Below, one piece after another: positions 23,177-34,555 of a DNA stretch of 64,000 nucleotides. Position numbers and translations under genes: made by a program. The stretch comes from Costus lasius (taxonomy: Eukaryota; Streptophyta; Magnoliopsida; Zingiberales; Costaceae). The DNA is taken from NCBI GenBank assembly GCA_027563935.2, contig CM050449.1:15266501-15330500 (forward strand). Reading direction: 5' to 3'. Numbering within the stretch: the first letter of the stretch is position 1; every line of letters begins with the position of its first letter. The notes under the pieces are model-generated. The model saw nothing but the letters and a program-made list of their open reading frames with translations, was not told the DNA's origin and made no database searches.

Positions 23177-25047
23177 TGTTGTGATCTGCAAGTGCATGGA
23201 TACTCGAAGTAATAAAGAAAGATATCGAACCACAGAGACCTTATTGTTAAGTACCAAATAGTCATATTCTTACTAGCTAAGCAACCGAATAATAGCAAAG
23301 CAATGATCGAAAACACACGAAAAGATAATCAGAGAGAAACTGGGACTAGGGTTTCATCCACCTTAATTTCAATGACTAGACAAAAATAAAAGGTAACTAA
23401 TCTTATCATGATAAAGACTTAATTTACTTCATAAAGGGATCCATCTCACTTTCGTGCAGACAATCATGTAGGGACTAATCCTCGCTTTCGCACAAGATCT
23501 ATCCCGACGCTAAAGATAAGTAAATCATCAATCAAAGAACTCGAGATCACTTTCGTGCATCCGAATTCTAAGTTGATTGTCTCAAGTGGAATCTCAAGGG
23601 TCACTTTCGTGCATCTGAGACTCAACAAAAGTTCTACTTATGGTTCTGCAACGTTCCGATCATCACTTTCGTGCAAGATCTCCACGTTTGATAACTCGAC
23701 TCTAGCCAAGATTTAAATTATCATCATGGCAATAAGATCACTAAAATAAAATATTAAGAACTAACCTAAGAGAGTTCCTAACATGCAATTCTAGGATTCC
23801 AAGTTCTCAAGCAAATCACCTTTCGGTCCTTATTGTGAGAACTCTAAAACATGAATAATAACATCAATCTATGGAGAATCAAAGTATAATCATTCACATA
23901 AGTAAAATTATCATCATAAAACTATTCTGATGAAGATCAAAAGTTATCTAATCATTAAAAATCAAGGGGATTACACCCCATGTCCCAAAATATGTTTAAG
24001 CTTGCATGGAAGAGGAATTACAATAAAGTATGTTTTCAAAGTGTCAAAACAGGTGCTGTAATGAAATTACAGCACTGTAATTTGCAGCAGAACTCGATGA
24101 ACAGTGCTGTCACCACCGATTTCATCGATTTCTCTTCCGATCTATCTCCTTTCGATCCGAAACTTCTGGGGTATTCTCCTCTCCTCCAGGCGAACCTTCT
24201 GAGTGAAAATCACGGCCTGAGGTGTCCTCTACGCCTCTCGGCGTGAGGACAAACCCTAAGCACCTCTCTGTCGATTGCTCCCTTGATACTGGATAAAAAT
24301 TCATTCTTTTACTTCGTGTGTCTTCTCCTCTTAAAGACGAGTCCACAGCAACTTTCGGATTTCAATTTGGAGGTCTGGATCAAAAGTTATGGTCCGCGCA
24401 AGTTTTGGGCCCGTAAAAGTCACGTTTTTGAATGGAAATTACGGCCGTAATCTATTTTACAGCAGTGCCGTAATTTGGTTCTGTGAACTCTGTGTCAAAA
24501 TTATGGCCCGTAAAAGTTATTGTGGCAGTGCCATAAAATCTGACGAGTTCTCTGGTCTGAAATCTCTAATAAATACGGCACCGTGAAATGGTTTACGGCC
24601 GTGCCGTAATTTCAGTGAATCTCTCTATTCTGAAGCGCTCCAAAATACAGCTCATGTAATTCTTTACGGCAGTGCCGTAAAATCATGAAAATCTTCTGGG
24701 CTGAAAACTCCCCAAATTACGGCAACTCTCTGATTTTACGGTATCGTACAGAAATACGGTACCGTAAAATAGAATACGGCACTACTGTATTTTGGTTAGT
24801 TGCTCCGATTTCCGTGAAATTTATCGGGTGATCTCCTCTTGATGATGGTAACTCTTCTATGTCTTCGATTTTGCTTGAAAACGCCTCAAAATAGTGCCTT
24901 TTTACCTGAGATTCATGAAAAACAAAAATAGAAGTAGATTTTGTAATATTTGATAATTTTGGCATAAAAATAAGCAAAAGATCTTCAATTGAGCATAAAA
25001 AGATATATAAAATGATACAAAATATACTATATATTTTGGTGTCATCA
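23177..25047 (-). repeat. Element 1, 3' LTR
   Basis: In plus orientation it runs TGTTGTGATC to GTCATCA, 1871 bp. It matches the other LTR closely but lacks a block of about 31 bp (AAATCAAAGAAGGGAAGAAG and following) that lies between short CAAAA repeats in the partner. It holds a cluster of TTACGGC-type palindromes at about 24438-24790. Confidence 0.93.
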
Positions 25048-27300
25048 AAAACATAAGGCTCAAACTTTGCTTGTCCTCAAGCAAAAATCAAAAATTGATT
25101 AAAAGAATAACCTTTTCATGCTCAATAAATTTCTAAAATACAATCATCAATGAAAAATTCCATTAATTGCTTTATAAAACTTCAAGCAAACATATCATTC
25201 TTAGAATTCAATCCTTTAGATTCACAACTCAATCAAATAAAACTTTGCAACTTGTATAATAAATAGAACTTTCAATCTTATGATTTCACCCAGTTTTCAG
25301 TTCAAATCTATCATGCTTTTGTTTACAAGAATTAGGTTTCCAAGATCTTTTTTCACACATAATTTTTTCCCTTTTTTATGCATTTTGTTTGTTTTTGTAA
25401 AGATGACATGTACCCACTTAGATACACACTTTTTATTTTTGACTTCAACTCTTATCTTCGGTACCACTATCAATTTTGCATAGTGCCAAGTAGAGGAGTC
25501 TTATTCTTTTTATCTCTCATTATTTTTCATGCATAAACTTCAACCCATGTCTTAGGTACCACTATCAATTTTACATAGTGCCAAATAGGGGAGTCTCTCA
25601 CTATTTTTGTGGATCTTGGATTCATCCTTCCCAACAGATAGCAAAAATAGACTAAACATCTACTAGGTTGATTCATTGATCTCAATTCTCAAATCATACT
25701 CATATGCTCATTTTATTTAAAGGAGTAGTTTCACCTTTAGATCTTATTCCTCAAATAACACATCTACCCACAATTTCATGCATCAACCAATGTCAAATTT
25801 CAAAAGATAGATATGCATTGAAGAAATAAATCTAACATGATAGGTTTCTTTCTAATCATGAATACAGGTTTATTCATCATCAAGGAAGATATTTATCAAT
25901 AAATTTTTTTTGAAAATAGAATCACACCACAAGATAGTAGAAAGTGGATCATGAACAATCATATCATCATACAATCATTTCAAAGAAATATAAGTGAGTG
26001 ATACATCTAAAGCAAATCAAAGATGCAACCATATGAAATAATCATGAATACAAGAGAGTGCAAACGATACTCACAAAACTATATAACAAGCTCTGACCAA
26101 AAATACATAAGGCTCGGACTAAAAATAGTGTCGGGGCAGATGCTGCTAGGTCCATAGATGTGCCTTTTAAAATTTTTTCTTGTACAATTTAAAATACATA
26201 AGGCTCGGTCTAAAAATAGTCTCTAAAAATAATAATGATAAAAAATAATTTTCTCAAGAAAGAATCAGAGATATCATCGATGATCCAAAAAAGTGCTGGT
26301 GGAAAGAGCTAATGCAGCTGAGAAGCACAAGTGGAACAGAGGCTAGCTGAAGAGCTGCTAGCAATGATGATGATGGTGCCGACAGTAGAGTGAGTAATCT
26401 CTAGTGGCCTGCTAGAGAATACAGTCCTGGAGGTGAGATCGTCGGCCGGTGGGGGCCAAAAATAATGCTGCATAGATAAAAAAATATCGGTCACTAATGA
26501 AGAGTCTGCTGCATAAATAAATCAAATCAATAGAAATAGAGGCAGTAGAAGAAGTAAGAATCTGCATATGGTATAATCCAGTGTCAACGGCTGGATACAG
26601 TGATGTTAGAGGCAGATGCAGTGGGGGCTAGAGGTGGAAGACAGTTGCTCTTGAAGATTTCTGGATCTGTAGGCAAAAGAAGCAATAACATGTAGAAAGC
26701 AAACAGTGCAGCCAATGAATTTTTTAAGAAAAGTAGCCATACCCAAAAATAAGATTTAATGATCCAATAAGAAAACGGACAGAACCATGTAATAGAATAA
26801 GATATGTTCTTTTCAGACGTATGAAAATCAAAGGATCAAAATCTACCAGGAATTTATGGCATCAGTAGAAAGAAGGCTAGTCAGATTACAAAACTGCAAA
26901 AACTGTACAAAAGTTAATCAGATTCAAAAAGTTGTCATGTGTCCTAAAATGATCAGAAAGAAAATCATGAAAACAATTAATCCACGAGATAGAACGACAC
27001 ATGTTCTTCATATACCATGTGAAAAATCTGGGTTTCAAGTTATTTAAACATCTTAAAAACTTACTGCAAAAGTGCTAATCAGATTAGTCAGAAAAAACTG
27101 CTGCAGAAATTAATCAGAATCGAAAAGATACTATATGTTTTAGAATGATCCATGGACTTTAAAATTCAGTAAAAATATCCAGATGATAGACAAAGATGAG
27201 TAATTCGTGATGGTGCCAAAGATCAAAAATTTTTCCAACCCAGTTTCTTAAAATCACAGCGAGAAAACACCCAGTAAAGTAAGCAGAATGCAGAAAGCAG
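25048..27300 (-). other. Element 1, 3' non-coding region
   Basis: No convincing coding sequence. Next to the LTR the minus strand reads GCTTGAGGACAAGCAAAG, an Athila-type motif before the 3' LTR. Two conserved hairpin repeats sit at 25460-25487 and 25555-25582. Confidence 0.7.
25460..25582 (-). repeat. Paired conserved hairpin motif, element 1
   Basis: Two copies (25460-25487 and 25555-25582) of GGTACCACTAT-loop-ATAGTGCC, each preceded by CTTCAAC and followed by AAGTAGAGGAGTCT or a close variant. The stem is CACTAT/ATAGTG. The same unit with different but still pairing stems is found in element 2. Confidence 0.8.
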
Positions 27301-27490
27301 GTTTCAAATTATGGCACCGTAAAGCCCATTACGGTACTGCCGTATTTTTCAAAAACTCTCGGGAAGAAAATCACTCAAAATTACGGCAAGTGAAAGATGT
27401 TACAGCCCTGCCGTAAAAATCATAAAACTTTCTGTCGAAAACGGACCGAAAATATGGTACCGTAAAACTAATTACGACGATGCCGTATTA
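27300..27490 (-). repeat. Element 1, internal palindrome cluster
   Basis: Degenerate TTACGG...CCGTAA palindromes of the same family as those in this element's LTRs (for example TTACGGTACTGCCGTA and TACCGTAAAACTAATTACG). They lie just downstream, in element orientation, of the GGGAGGCAACCC motif. Confidence 0.75.
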
Positions 27491-27578
27491 TGCGCCAAAA
27501 CTTATTTTCACCTACAAAAAGAGATTAAAAATTAGTTCTAAAAATAAACTAAAATAAAAGAAACTAAACTAAGGTAAA

Positions 27579-27625
27579 AGTACTTGGGTTGCCTCCCAAG
27601 AAGCGCTAATTTTAGGTCCATAGCT
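27579..27625 (-). promoter_or_regulatory. Conserved Athila GGGAGGCAACCC motif
   Basis: The minus strand reads GGTCAAGCTATGG, then TTAGCGCTTCTTGGGAGGCA and ACCC. An almost identical block follows pol in element 2 (39776-39825). This block is found after the pol region of many Athila-type elements; its role is not established. Confidence 0.7.
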
Positions 27626-27635
27626 TGACCAAAAA

Positions 27636-28816
27636 TCAAATATCATGGTGAAGCAGGTGAATCAGTACCAAAATAAATAGCATGTAATTTCTTTCTTTTC
27701 CCGTTTTCCGCTGTCCAAAAATTTTAGCCACTACTCCAAAAATCCAGAATTGCATGTAAATCACAATCCAAGTGGCTTTCTTAAATATGCGGAAATCAAA
27801 ATCAAAATTTTCAATTTCAATCAAAGGATATTCAATGATCTTCCTAAATTTATTAGAGAGCAAAATCATAAGTCCTTTCTTCAAATTTAAATCTTCAATT
27901 GCCATAGGACTTTGATTAAAAGATATAAGCATTGGATCATCAAAATAATTTTTATGTCTCAAATTAGGTTTCTCAATAAAACTCAATTTTTCAGATACAT
28001 CAAAAGATTCAACAAAAGATATGGGCAAAACATTAGAGTGAGATTCCTCAGTGTTGTAACATTCAAATCTTTATCAATTTCCTCATGCACATCATCAAAT
28101 AATTTGTCAATTTCAAAATTACCATCAAAATCAAGATGAGACTCTTCAAAAACAACCCCCGCATGTCCTTCATCAGAATTAACCACAAATGATGCATCAT
28201 CAAAAGAATCAACTTCCTCAGAAGAGGGTTTTTCAATTTCAATTTCCTCAAAATTTTCTACAAATAAATTAGCAAAAGAATCAATTTCACAATTATCAAA
28301 ATTAGAGTGAGATTCATGAATATTCACATAAGGCTCAATCTCAAAACAATCATAATCAGAGGGGGAATTTTCTATATCAAGTTTTTCAGTTTTCAAATCA
28401 AACTCAAATAAACAATCTTGTTGTGCTCTCTGGGTTTCCAAAATTTTAGAATTAGCAGTTAAAGATTCTACTTGAGAAGCAAGTTGACTAATCATCCCCT
28501 TAAGATTTTTAATTTCCTTACTTCTATTTGTTATGATCTTCAATTTCTCAAGCATCGACTCTAAGCTAGAATTTCCAGTGTCCTCAAAGCATGGTTTAGA
28601 AACATGATCAGAGCAATCATCATAAAAAGATCTAGAATCATGTTGATCATCTTGATACCAAAATGAATTGTGATTTGCATGATTTCTAAATTGACATTCA
28701 GAAGCATAATGATCATTAGATTTACAAATATTGCATCTAATAGAAGGAATATAGTGAAATTTCAATATATCTGCAAGAGTGCATCGTGAATAATCTTTAT
28801 GCTCACCTTGTGACAT
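27636..28816 (-). pseudogene. Element 1 gag-like/CCHC protein, frameshifted
   Basis: A likely start is MSQGEHKDYSRCT at 28816. Soon after comes a zinc knuckle, CNICKSNDHYASEC (C-x2-C-x4-H-x4-C), as in retroviral Gag. A leucine-rich probable coiled coil (SLESMLEKLKIITNRSKEI) and a long acidic tail follow. The frame stops at 27983, but a shift near 28050 lets the overlapping frame (PISFVESFDVSEKLSFIEKP onward) run on to 27636, so the gene is probably broken by a frameshift. It may be a gag remnant or an accessory protein of the non-autonomous family. Confidence 0.55.
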
Positions 28817-29110
28817 GTATACCTTGCCTCTTTCAAATGCCCATGAATTGTGATAAAAAATATTTTTCAAGTCTATCAAGAACAGAAGGATAATCCAATA
28901 CCAATCAATCAAATTGTTTTTTTTTTCAGAATATATAAAAAAATAGAAAAAGATAAAACACAAGCAAATTCACAAATTTCAGAAATCATAGTTCTGTCAC
29001 AACTTGTGAAAATCCAAAACCTACAAAAATAGAAAACAAAGTTAAATCTAAAATAAATAAAACCTAGTCTAGCAATACTAACAACTATTTTGATATTAAC
29101 AAAACTAAAG

Positions 29111-29191
29111 TCCCCGGCAACGGCGCCAAAAACTTGTTGTATCCCAAGTTGTTTGGCATATACCTAGGACTAATCCTCGGCAACGGCGCCA
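29111..29191 (-). other. Primer-binding site (tRNA-Asp), present twice
   Basis: The plus strand has TCCCCGGCAACGGCGCCA at 29111-29128, an exact match to the plant tRNA-Asp 3' end, and TCCTCGGCAACGGCGCCA at 29174-29191, one base different and six bases from the LTR. Both are followed by AAAAACTTGTTGT. The LTR-adjacent one should be the working site. Confidence 0.85.
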
Positions 29192-29197
29192 AAAACT

Positions 29198-31103
29198 TGT
29201 TGTGATCCGCAAGTGCATAGATTCTCGAAGTAATAAAGAAAGATATCGAACCACAAAGACCTTATTGTTAAGTACCAAATAGTTATATTCTTACTAGCTA
29301 AGCAACCGAATAATAGCAAAGCAATGATTGAAAACACATGAAAAGATAATCAGAGAGAAACTGAGACTAGAGTTTCATCCACCTTAATTTCAATGACTAG
29401 ACATAAATAAAAGGTTGTCAGACTAATCTTATCATGATAAAGACTTAATTTACTTCATAAAGGGATCATCTCACTTTCGTGCAAACAATCATGCAGGGAC
29501 TAATCCTCGCTTTCGCGCAAGATCTATCCCGACGCTAAAGATAAGTAAATCATCAATCAAAGAACTCGAGATCATTTTCATGCATCCGAATTCTAAGTTG
29601 ATTGCCTCAAGTGGAATCTCAAGGATCACTTTCGTGCATCCGAGACTCAACACAAGTTCTACTTATGGTTTTGCAACGTTCCGATCCTCACTTTCGTGCA
29701 AGATCTCCACGTTTGACAATTCGACTCTACCCTAGATTTAAATTATCATCATGGCAATAAGATCACTAAAATAAAATATTAAGAACTAACCTAAGAGAGT
29801 TCCTAACATGCAATTCTAGGGTTCCAAGTTCTCAAGCAAATCACCTTTCGGTCCTTATTGCGAGAACTCTAAAACATGAATAATAACATCAATCTATGGA
29901 GAATCAAAGTACAATCATTCACATAAGTAAAATTATCATCATAAAACTATTCTGATGAAGATCAAAAGTTATCTAATCATTAAAAATCAAGGGGATTACA
30001 CCCCATGTCCCAAAATATGTTTAAGCTTGCATGGAGGAGGAATTACAATAAAGCATATTTTCAAAGTGTCAAAAATCAAAGAAGGGAAGAAGAAAAGTTA
30101 CAAAACAGGTGCTGTAATGAAATTACAGCACCGTAATTTGCAGCAGAACTCGATGAACAGTGCTGTCACCACCGATTTCGTCAATTTCTCTTCTGATCTA
30201 CCTCCTTTCGATCTGAAACTTCTGGGGTATCCTCCTCTCCTCCAAGCGAAGCTTCTGAGTGAAAATCATGGCCAGAGGTGTGCTCTACGCCTCTCGGCGT
30301 GAGGACAAACCCTAAGCACCTCTCTGTCGATTCCTCCCTCGATACTGGATAAAAATTCATTCTTTCACTTCGTGTGTCTTCTCCTCTTAAATACGAGTCC
30401 ATAGCAACTTTCGGATTTCAATTTGGAGGTCTGGATCAAAAGTTATGGTCCGCGCAAGTTTCGGGCCCGTAAAAGTCACGTTTTTGAATGGAAATTACGG
30501 CCGTAATCTATTTTACGGCAGTGCCGTAATTTGATTCTGTGAATCCTGTGTCAAAATTACGGCCCGTAAAAGTTATTGTGGTAGTGCCATAAAATCTGAC
30601 GAGTTCTCTGGTTTGAAATCTCTGATAAATACGGCACCATGAAATGGTTTACGGCCGTGCCGTAATTTCAGTGAATCTCTCTATTATGAAGCGCTCCAAA
30701 ATACGGCTCATGTAATTCTTTACGGCAGTGCCGTAAAATCATGAAAATCTTCTGGGCTGAAAACTCCCCAAATTACGGCAGTGCTCTGATTTTACGGTAT
30801 CGTACGGAAATACGGTACCGTAAAATAGAATACGGCACTACCGTATTTTGGTCAGTTGCTTTGATTTACGTGAAATTTGTCGGGTGATCTCCTCTTGATG
30901 ATGGTAACTCTTCTATATCTTCAATTTTGCTTGAAAAAGCCTCAAAATAGTGCCTTTTTACCTGAAATCCATGAAAAACCAAAATAGAAGTATATTTTGC
31001 AATATTTGATAATTTTGACATAAAAATAAGCAAAAGATCTTAAATTGAGCATGAAAAGATATATAAAATGATATAAAATATACTATATATTTTGGTGTCA
31101 TCA
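29198..31103 (-). repeat. Element 1, 5' LTR
   Basis: 1906 bp, TGTTGTGATC to GTCATCA in plus orientation, with the same palindrome cluster at about 30490-30850. It lies next to the primer-binding site, so it is the 5' LTR of this minus-strand element. Confidence 0.93.
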
Positions 31104-32310
31104 ACCTTTTAAGAATTTCAAAAGGTCCAATAAATCTTAGGCTTAGCTTCCCTTTCTTCCCAAAGCTCATAATTTAGAAGGAGAAATCTTTACAAAAATA
31201 TGATCACCAACTTGAAAATCAAGTTCCCTTCATCTATTGTCTGCATAACTCTTTTGGTGGCTTTGAGCCACTTTTACTTTATCCATTATCACATGTATTT
31301 CCTTAGTGGTCTCTTGTACTGCACCTGGACTTATGAATCTTCTATCACTTACTTCTTCCTAACAAATATGAGTCCTACACTTCCTCCCATACAATGCTTC
31401 ATAAGGAGCCATTTGAATACTTGAATGAAAGATGTTATTGTAAGTGAATTCAACAAGAGCAAGATCCTTATCCCACTCTCTTTTCCAATCTATGATATAA
31501 GCTCTTAGCAAATCCTCAAGAATCTGAATGGTTCTTTCTGATTGCCCGTCTGTTTGAGGATGATAAGTTGTGCTAAATTTGAGTTTGGTTCCCAAAGCTT
31601 CTTGTATTCTCCTCCAAAATCTAGAAAAGAATCTTGAATTTCTATCAGATACAATTTCAGTTGGAACACCATGCAATCTCACTATTTCATTTATGTACAT
31701 ATTAGAGAGTTTATCAAGTGAGTATGTCATTCTGATGGGCAAAAAATGTGCAGATTTTATTAACCTATCAAAAATAACCCAAATAACATCATGATTTCTA
31801 AAAGTTCTAGGCAGTCCTGAAACAAAATCCATTTCAATGCTTTCCCATTTCCATTCAAGTACCTTCAAAAGATTGAAGCAAGCCAACTGGTCTTTAATGT
31901 TCATCCTTAACCAATTGACATGTTAAACATTTGGAAACATACTGTGCAATATCATTCTTCATACCACTCCACCAAAAAGTTTTTTTTAAGTCTTGATACA
32001 TCTTAGTATTGCCTGGGTGAATAGAATACTTTGACTTGTGAGATTCTTGCAATATACTGGCCTTAATTTCAGAATCCTTATGAACACACATTTTATCCTT
32101 GAACCTCAATATGTCATCCCCTTTCAAACAAAAGTCTTTCCTCAATCCATTTACACTATCTTCTCTAAGCTGCATTAGTCTCAGATCCTAAAGTTGTCCA
32201 TTCTTAATTTGTTGAAGAAAACTGGATTCGATCCTAAAAGAAGCAAGTAATACCTTTGGCTCATGTTTGATCACTTTAAGACTTAAGGCACTGAATTCTT
32301 CAAGTAATTG
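31104..32310 (-). pseudogene. Chromovirus copy A: integrase (zinc domain, core) and RNase H tail
   Basis: Continues copy A past element 1. Reading leftwards: a short RNase H tail near 32290, the H2C2 zinc region ([20 protein letters not shown], then CLTCQ), and the integrase core with WESIEMDFVSGLP, EIVSDRNSRFFSRFW and TYHPQTDGQSERTIQILE, which keep the catalytic Asp, Asp and Glu. Then comes the C-terminal start RFIGPFEILKR at the break. Stops and frame changes occur between the pieces. It ends where copy B begins in the opposite direction. Confidence 0.88.
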
Positions 32311-32319
32311 TCATTGTTA

Positions 32320-33183
32320 TTTCTTTCTAGATTTTGGAAGAGACTGCAAGAAGCTTTGGGAACCAAACTCAAATTTAGCATAGCTTATCATCCTCAAACA
32401 CACGGGCAATCAGAAAGAACCATTCAGACTCTTGAGGATTTGCTAAAAGCTTATATCATGGATTGGAATGGAGAGTGGGATAAGGATCTTGCTCTTATTG
32501 AATTCACTTACAATAATAGCTTTCATTAAGTATTCAAATGACTCCTTATGAATATTTGTATGGGAGGAAGTGTAGAACTCCTATTTGTAGGAAAGAGGTT
32601 GGTGATAGAAGACTCTTATGCCCAGATGCAGTGCAAGAGACCACTGAAAAAATACATGTGATAAAGGATAAACTAAAAGTAGCTCAAAGCCGCCAAAAGA
32701 GTTATGTAGACAATAGAAGAAGGGAACTTGAGTTTCAAGTTAGTGATCATAGTTTTGTAAAGATTTCTCCTTCTAAAGGTATTATGAGATTTGGAAAGAA
32801 AGGGAAGCTAAGCCCAAGATTTATTAGACCTTTTGAAATTCTTGAAAGGGTTGGCTCAGTTGCTTATAGAATTGCTTTATCACCATCTTTGGTACATATT
32901 CATAATGTATTCCATGTTTCTATGTTGAGAAAATATCATCATGATCCGTCGCATATTATTGAGCACGAGCCTATTCAACTTGAAGAAGACCTATCTTATG
33001 TTAAAAGACCCATAAGAATTGTTGATAGGAAGGAAAAGATTTTAAGGAACTGAGTTATACCACTTGTGAAGGTTATTTGGTAGCATCACTCAATTGAAGA
33101 GCCAACTTGGGAATTAGAGGCAGACATGAAAAGAATCCATCCATATCTTTTTGATAATCAAGGCAGTGTAACTTTAGAAGACT
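32320..33183 (+). pseudogene. Chromovirus copy B: integrase fragment with C-terminal chromodomain
   Basis: Starts inside the integrase core (FLSRFWKRLQEALGTKLKFS) and runs through ERTIQTLEDLLKAYIMDWNG, a stop after NNSFH at 32527, then TPYEYLYGRKCRTPICRKEV, FEILERVGSVAYRIAL and SYVKRPIRIVDRKEKILRN, a stop at about 33051, and a chromodomain tail ending LED at 33183. Asp of HPQTDGQ is His here. It is followed by a polypurine tract and the LTR. Confidence 0.9.
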
Positions 33184-33206
33184 AAAGTTCTTTTAAGGGG
33201 GAGGGA

Positions 33207-34550
33207 TGTAACACCCTAAAATTTTATGAACCCCTTATGATGATATGCAAATAATGAGATTGGTAAATCATATCACTTGGTGAACTAAGCATGCTTGAAA
33301 TCTTGAAATTTTCTATGGTGATGATGACATCTTTGTATTATGGGCTTAAATGTCTTTGTTGGAGTCTTAAAGGGGTATTTTTGGAAAACTTGCCACATAA
33401 GCCTTGAGAGTTAGTAATTTGGAAAAGAGAGAATCGAGAAGAGGGGGCTGGTCATGTTTGTCTGGAAAGAACCCTAGGGGAGCCGCCACCAAGAGGAAGG
33501 AGTTGGGAGAAGGATTTTCAACATCTCAAGGCAAGTAATCTTGTTCTTGGTCTTCGATAATCTAGTTCTTCCTTCATGCTCTGGATGATTTCGTTTATCT
33601 TATGTCTTATGTGTTTGATTTGGGATTTAAATCGCATGATTTCTGTTCTATGGATGTGTATTTGAATGTTTCTAAGGATTCTGAAATTCTATTATGCTGA
33701 AATCTGCAGTCTCCAATCTGATCTTGCTGTGCTTTAACCAAAATATCTCCTGACCTACAGATCTGAATCATACCAAACTAATTTCATTTGAAACTAGACT
33801 CACACAACTTTGATTTGAATATGATATCGACCACATCTGAGTTATATTCGAGTTGCAATCGGTATTGATATCTAACTTACGAAATCAGTTTTCTGAAAAT
33901 CTGAAATCCTGACCTTTCTGTGTTCGAACCCTCATATCTCCCTGATTATAACTCCAAATCTTGTAAACTCAGTCTCATTGGAAAGTAGACTCAGAGAGAT
34001 TCATTTTGAGCATCATATTAGCTATTTTTGGTTAGGTAATTGACATGAAACGTTGGTCGCAATCTAATATATGAATCTGCTCAGTTTTTGGTTAAATACT
34101 TACCACTAAAGTTTGTATTGTGTTTTGAGTTTGAAATTATTCTTGAAGTAGCAAGATCATTATGAAATCTATTTTTTATGCCTTAACTTATGATTTTAAT
34201 CTCACGACATGAACTCTAACACATTATATGAAACTTATGACCCGTTAGGCCCAAAAAAATCTCAAGGTGCATAATTCTATGACAAATGGTGTGTTCAATG
34301 ACTTATGTTATATCTCTTTATCAATGTTAAGCTCAACATCATGGTCTTATTGCTCTTCTTATGAAATCTATATTGTGGGGAGAATTTATATGAACCCAAA
34401 TGAGAGTTATGTGGATAGATGTGGAGCAAAGTGCCACATCCCTAAAAAGGTGGGTGCCATCTCATGAATCTTTCTATCCAAAGGAGTTGTTGGGAGCAAA
34501 GTGCCACACCCCTAAATAGGTGGGGGCTACCTCTAGAGTCCCGCTTCTCA
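33207..34550 (+). repeat. Chromovirus copy B: LTR, first part
   Basis: Begins TGTAACACCC right after AAGTTCTTTTAAGGGGGAGG. It matches LTR A in reverse orientation and contains one unit of the roughly 190-bp repeat and the GGAGCAAAGTGCCACACCCC blocks. It is interrupted by element 2 at 34556 and resumes at 42777. Confidence 0.85.
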
Positions 34551-34555
34551 TATAG

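Larger units (their letters stand above)
23177..31103 (-). mobile_element. Non-autonomous Athila-like LTR retrotransposon (element 1), complete ends
   Basis: Two LTRs (23177-25047 and 29198-31103) flank a 4.1-kb interior with no protease, RT or integrase. The element lies in minus orientation, since the primer-binding site is at its right end and the polypurine region at its left. It interrupts integrase of chromovirus copy A. The target-site duplication is CCCTT (23172-23176) against ACCTT (31104-31108), one base changed. The tRNA-Asp primer site and the GGGAGGCAACCC motif are Athila-lineage traits. Confidence 0.9.

Noticed and set aside
29111..29128. tRNA-Asp sequence
   Set aside because: Only the 18 bases of the tRNA 3' end are present, next to an LTR; it is a primer-binding site, not a tRNA gene.
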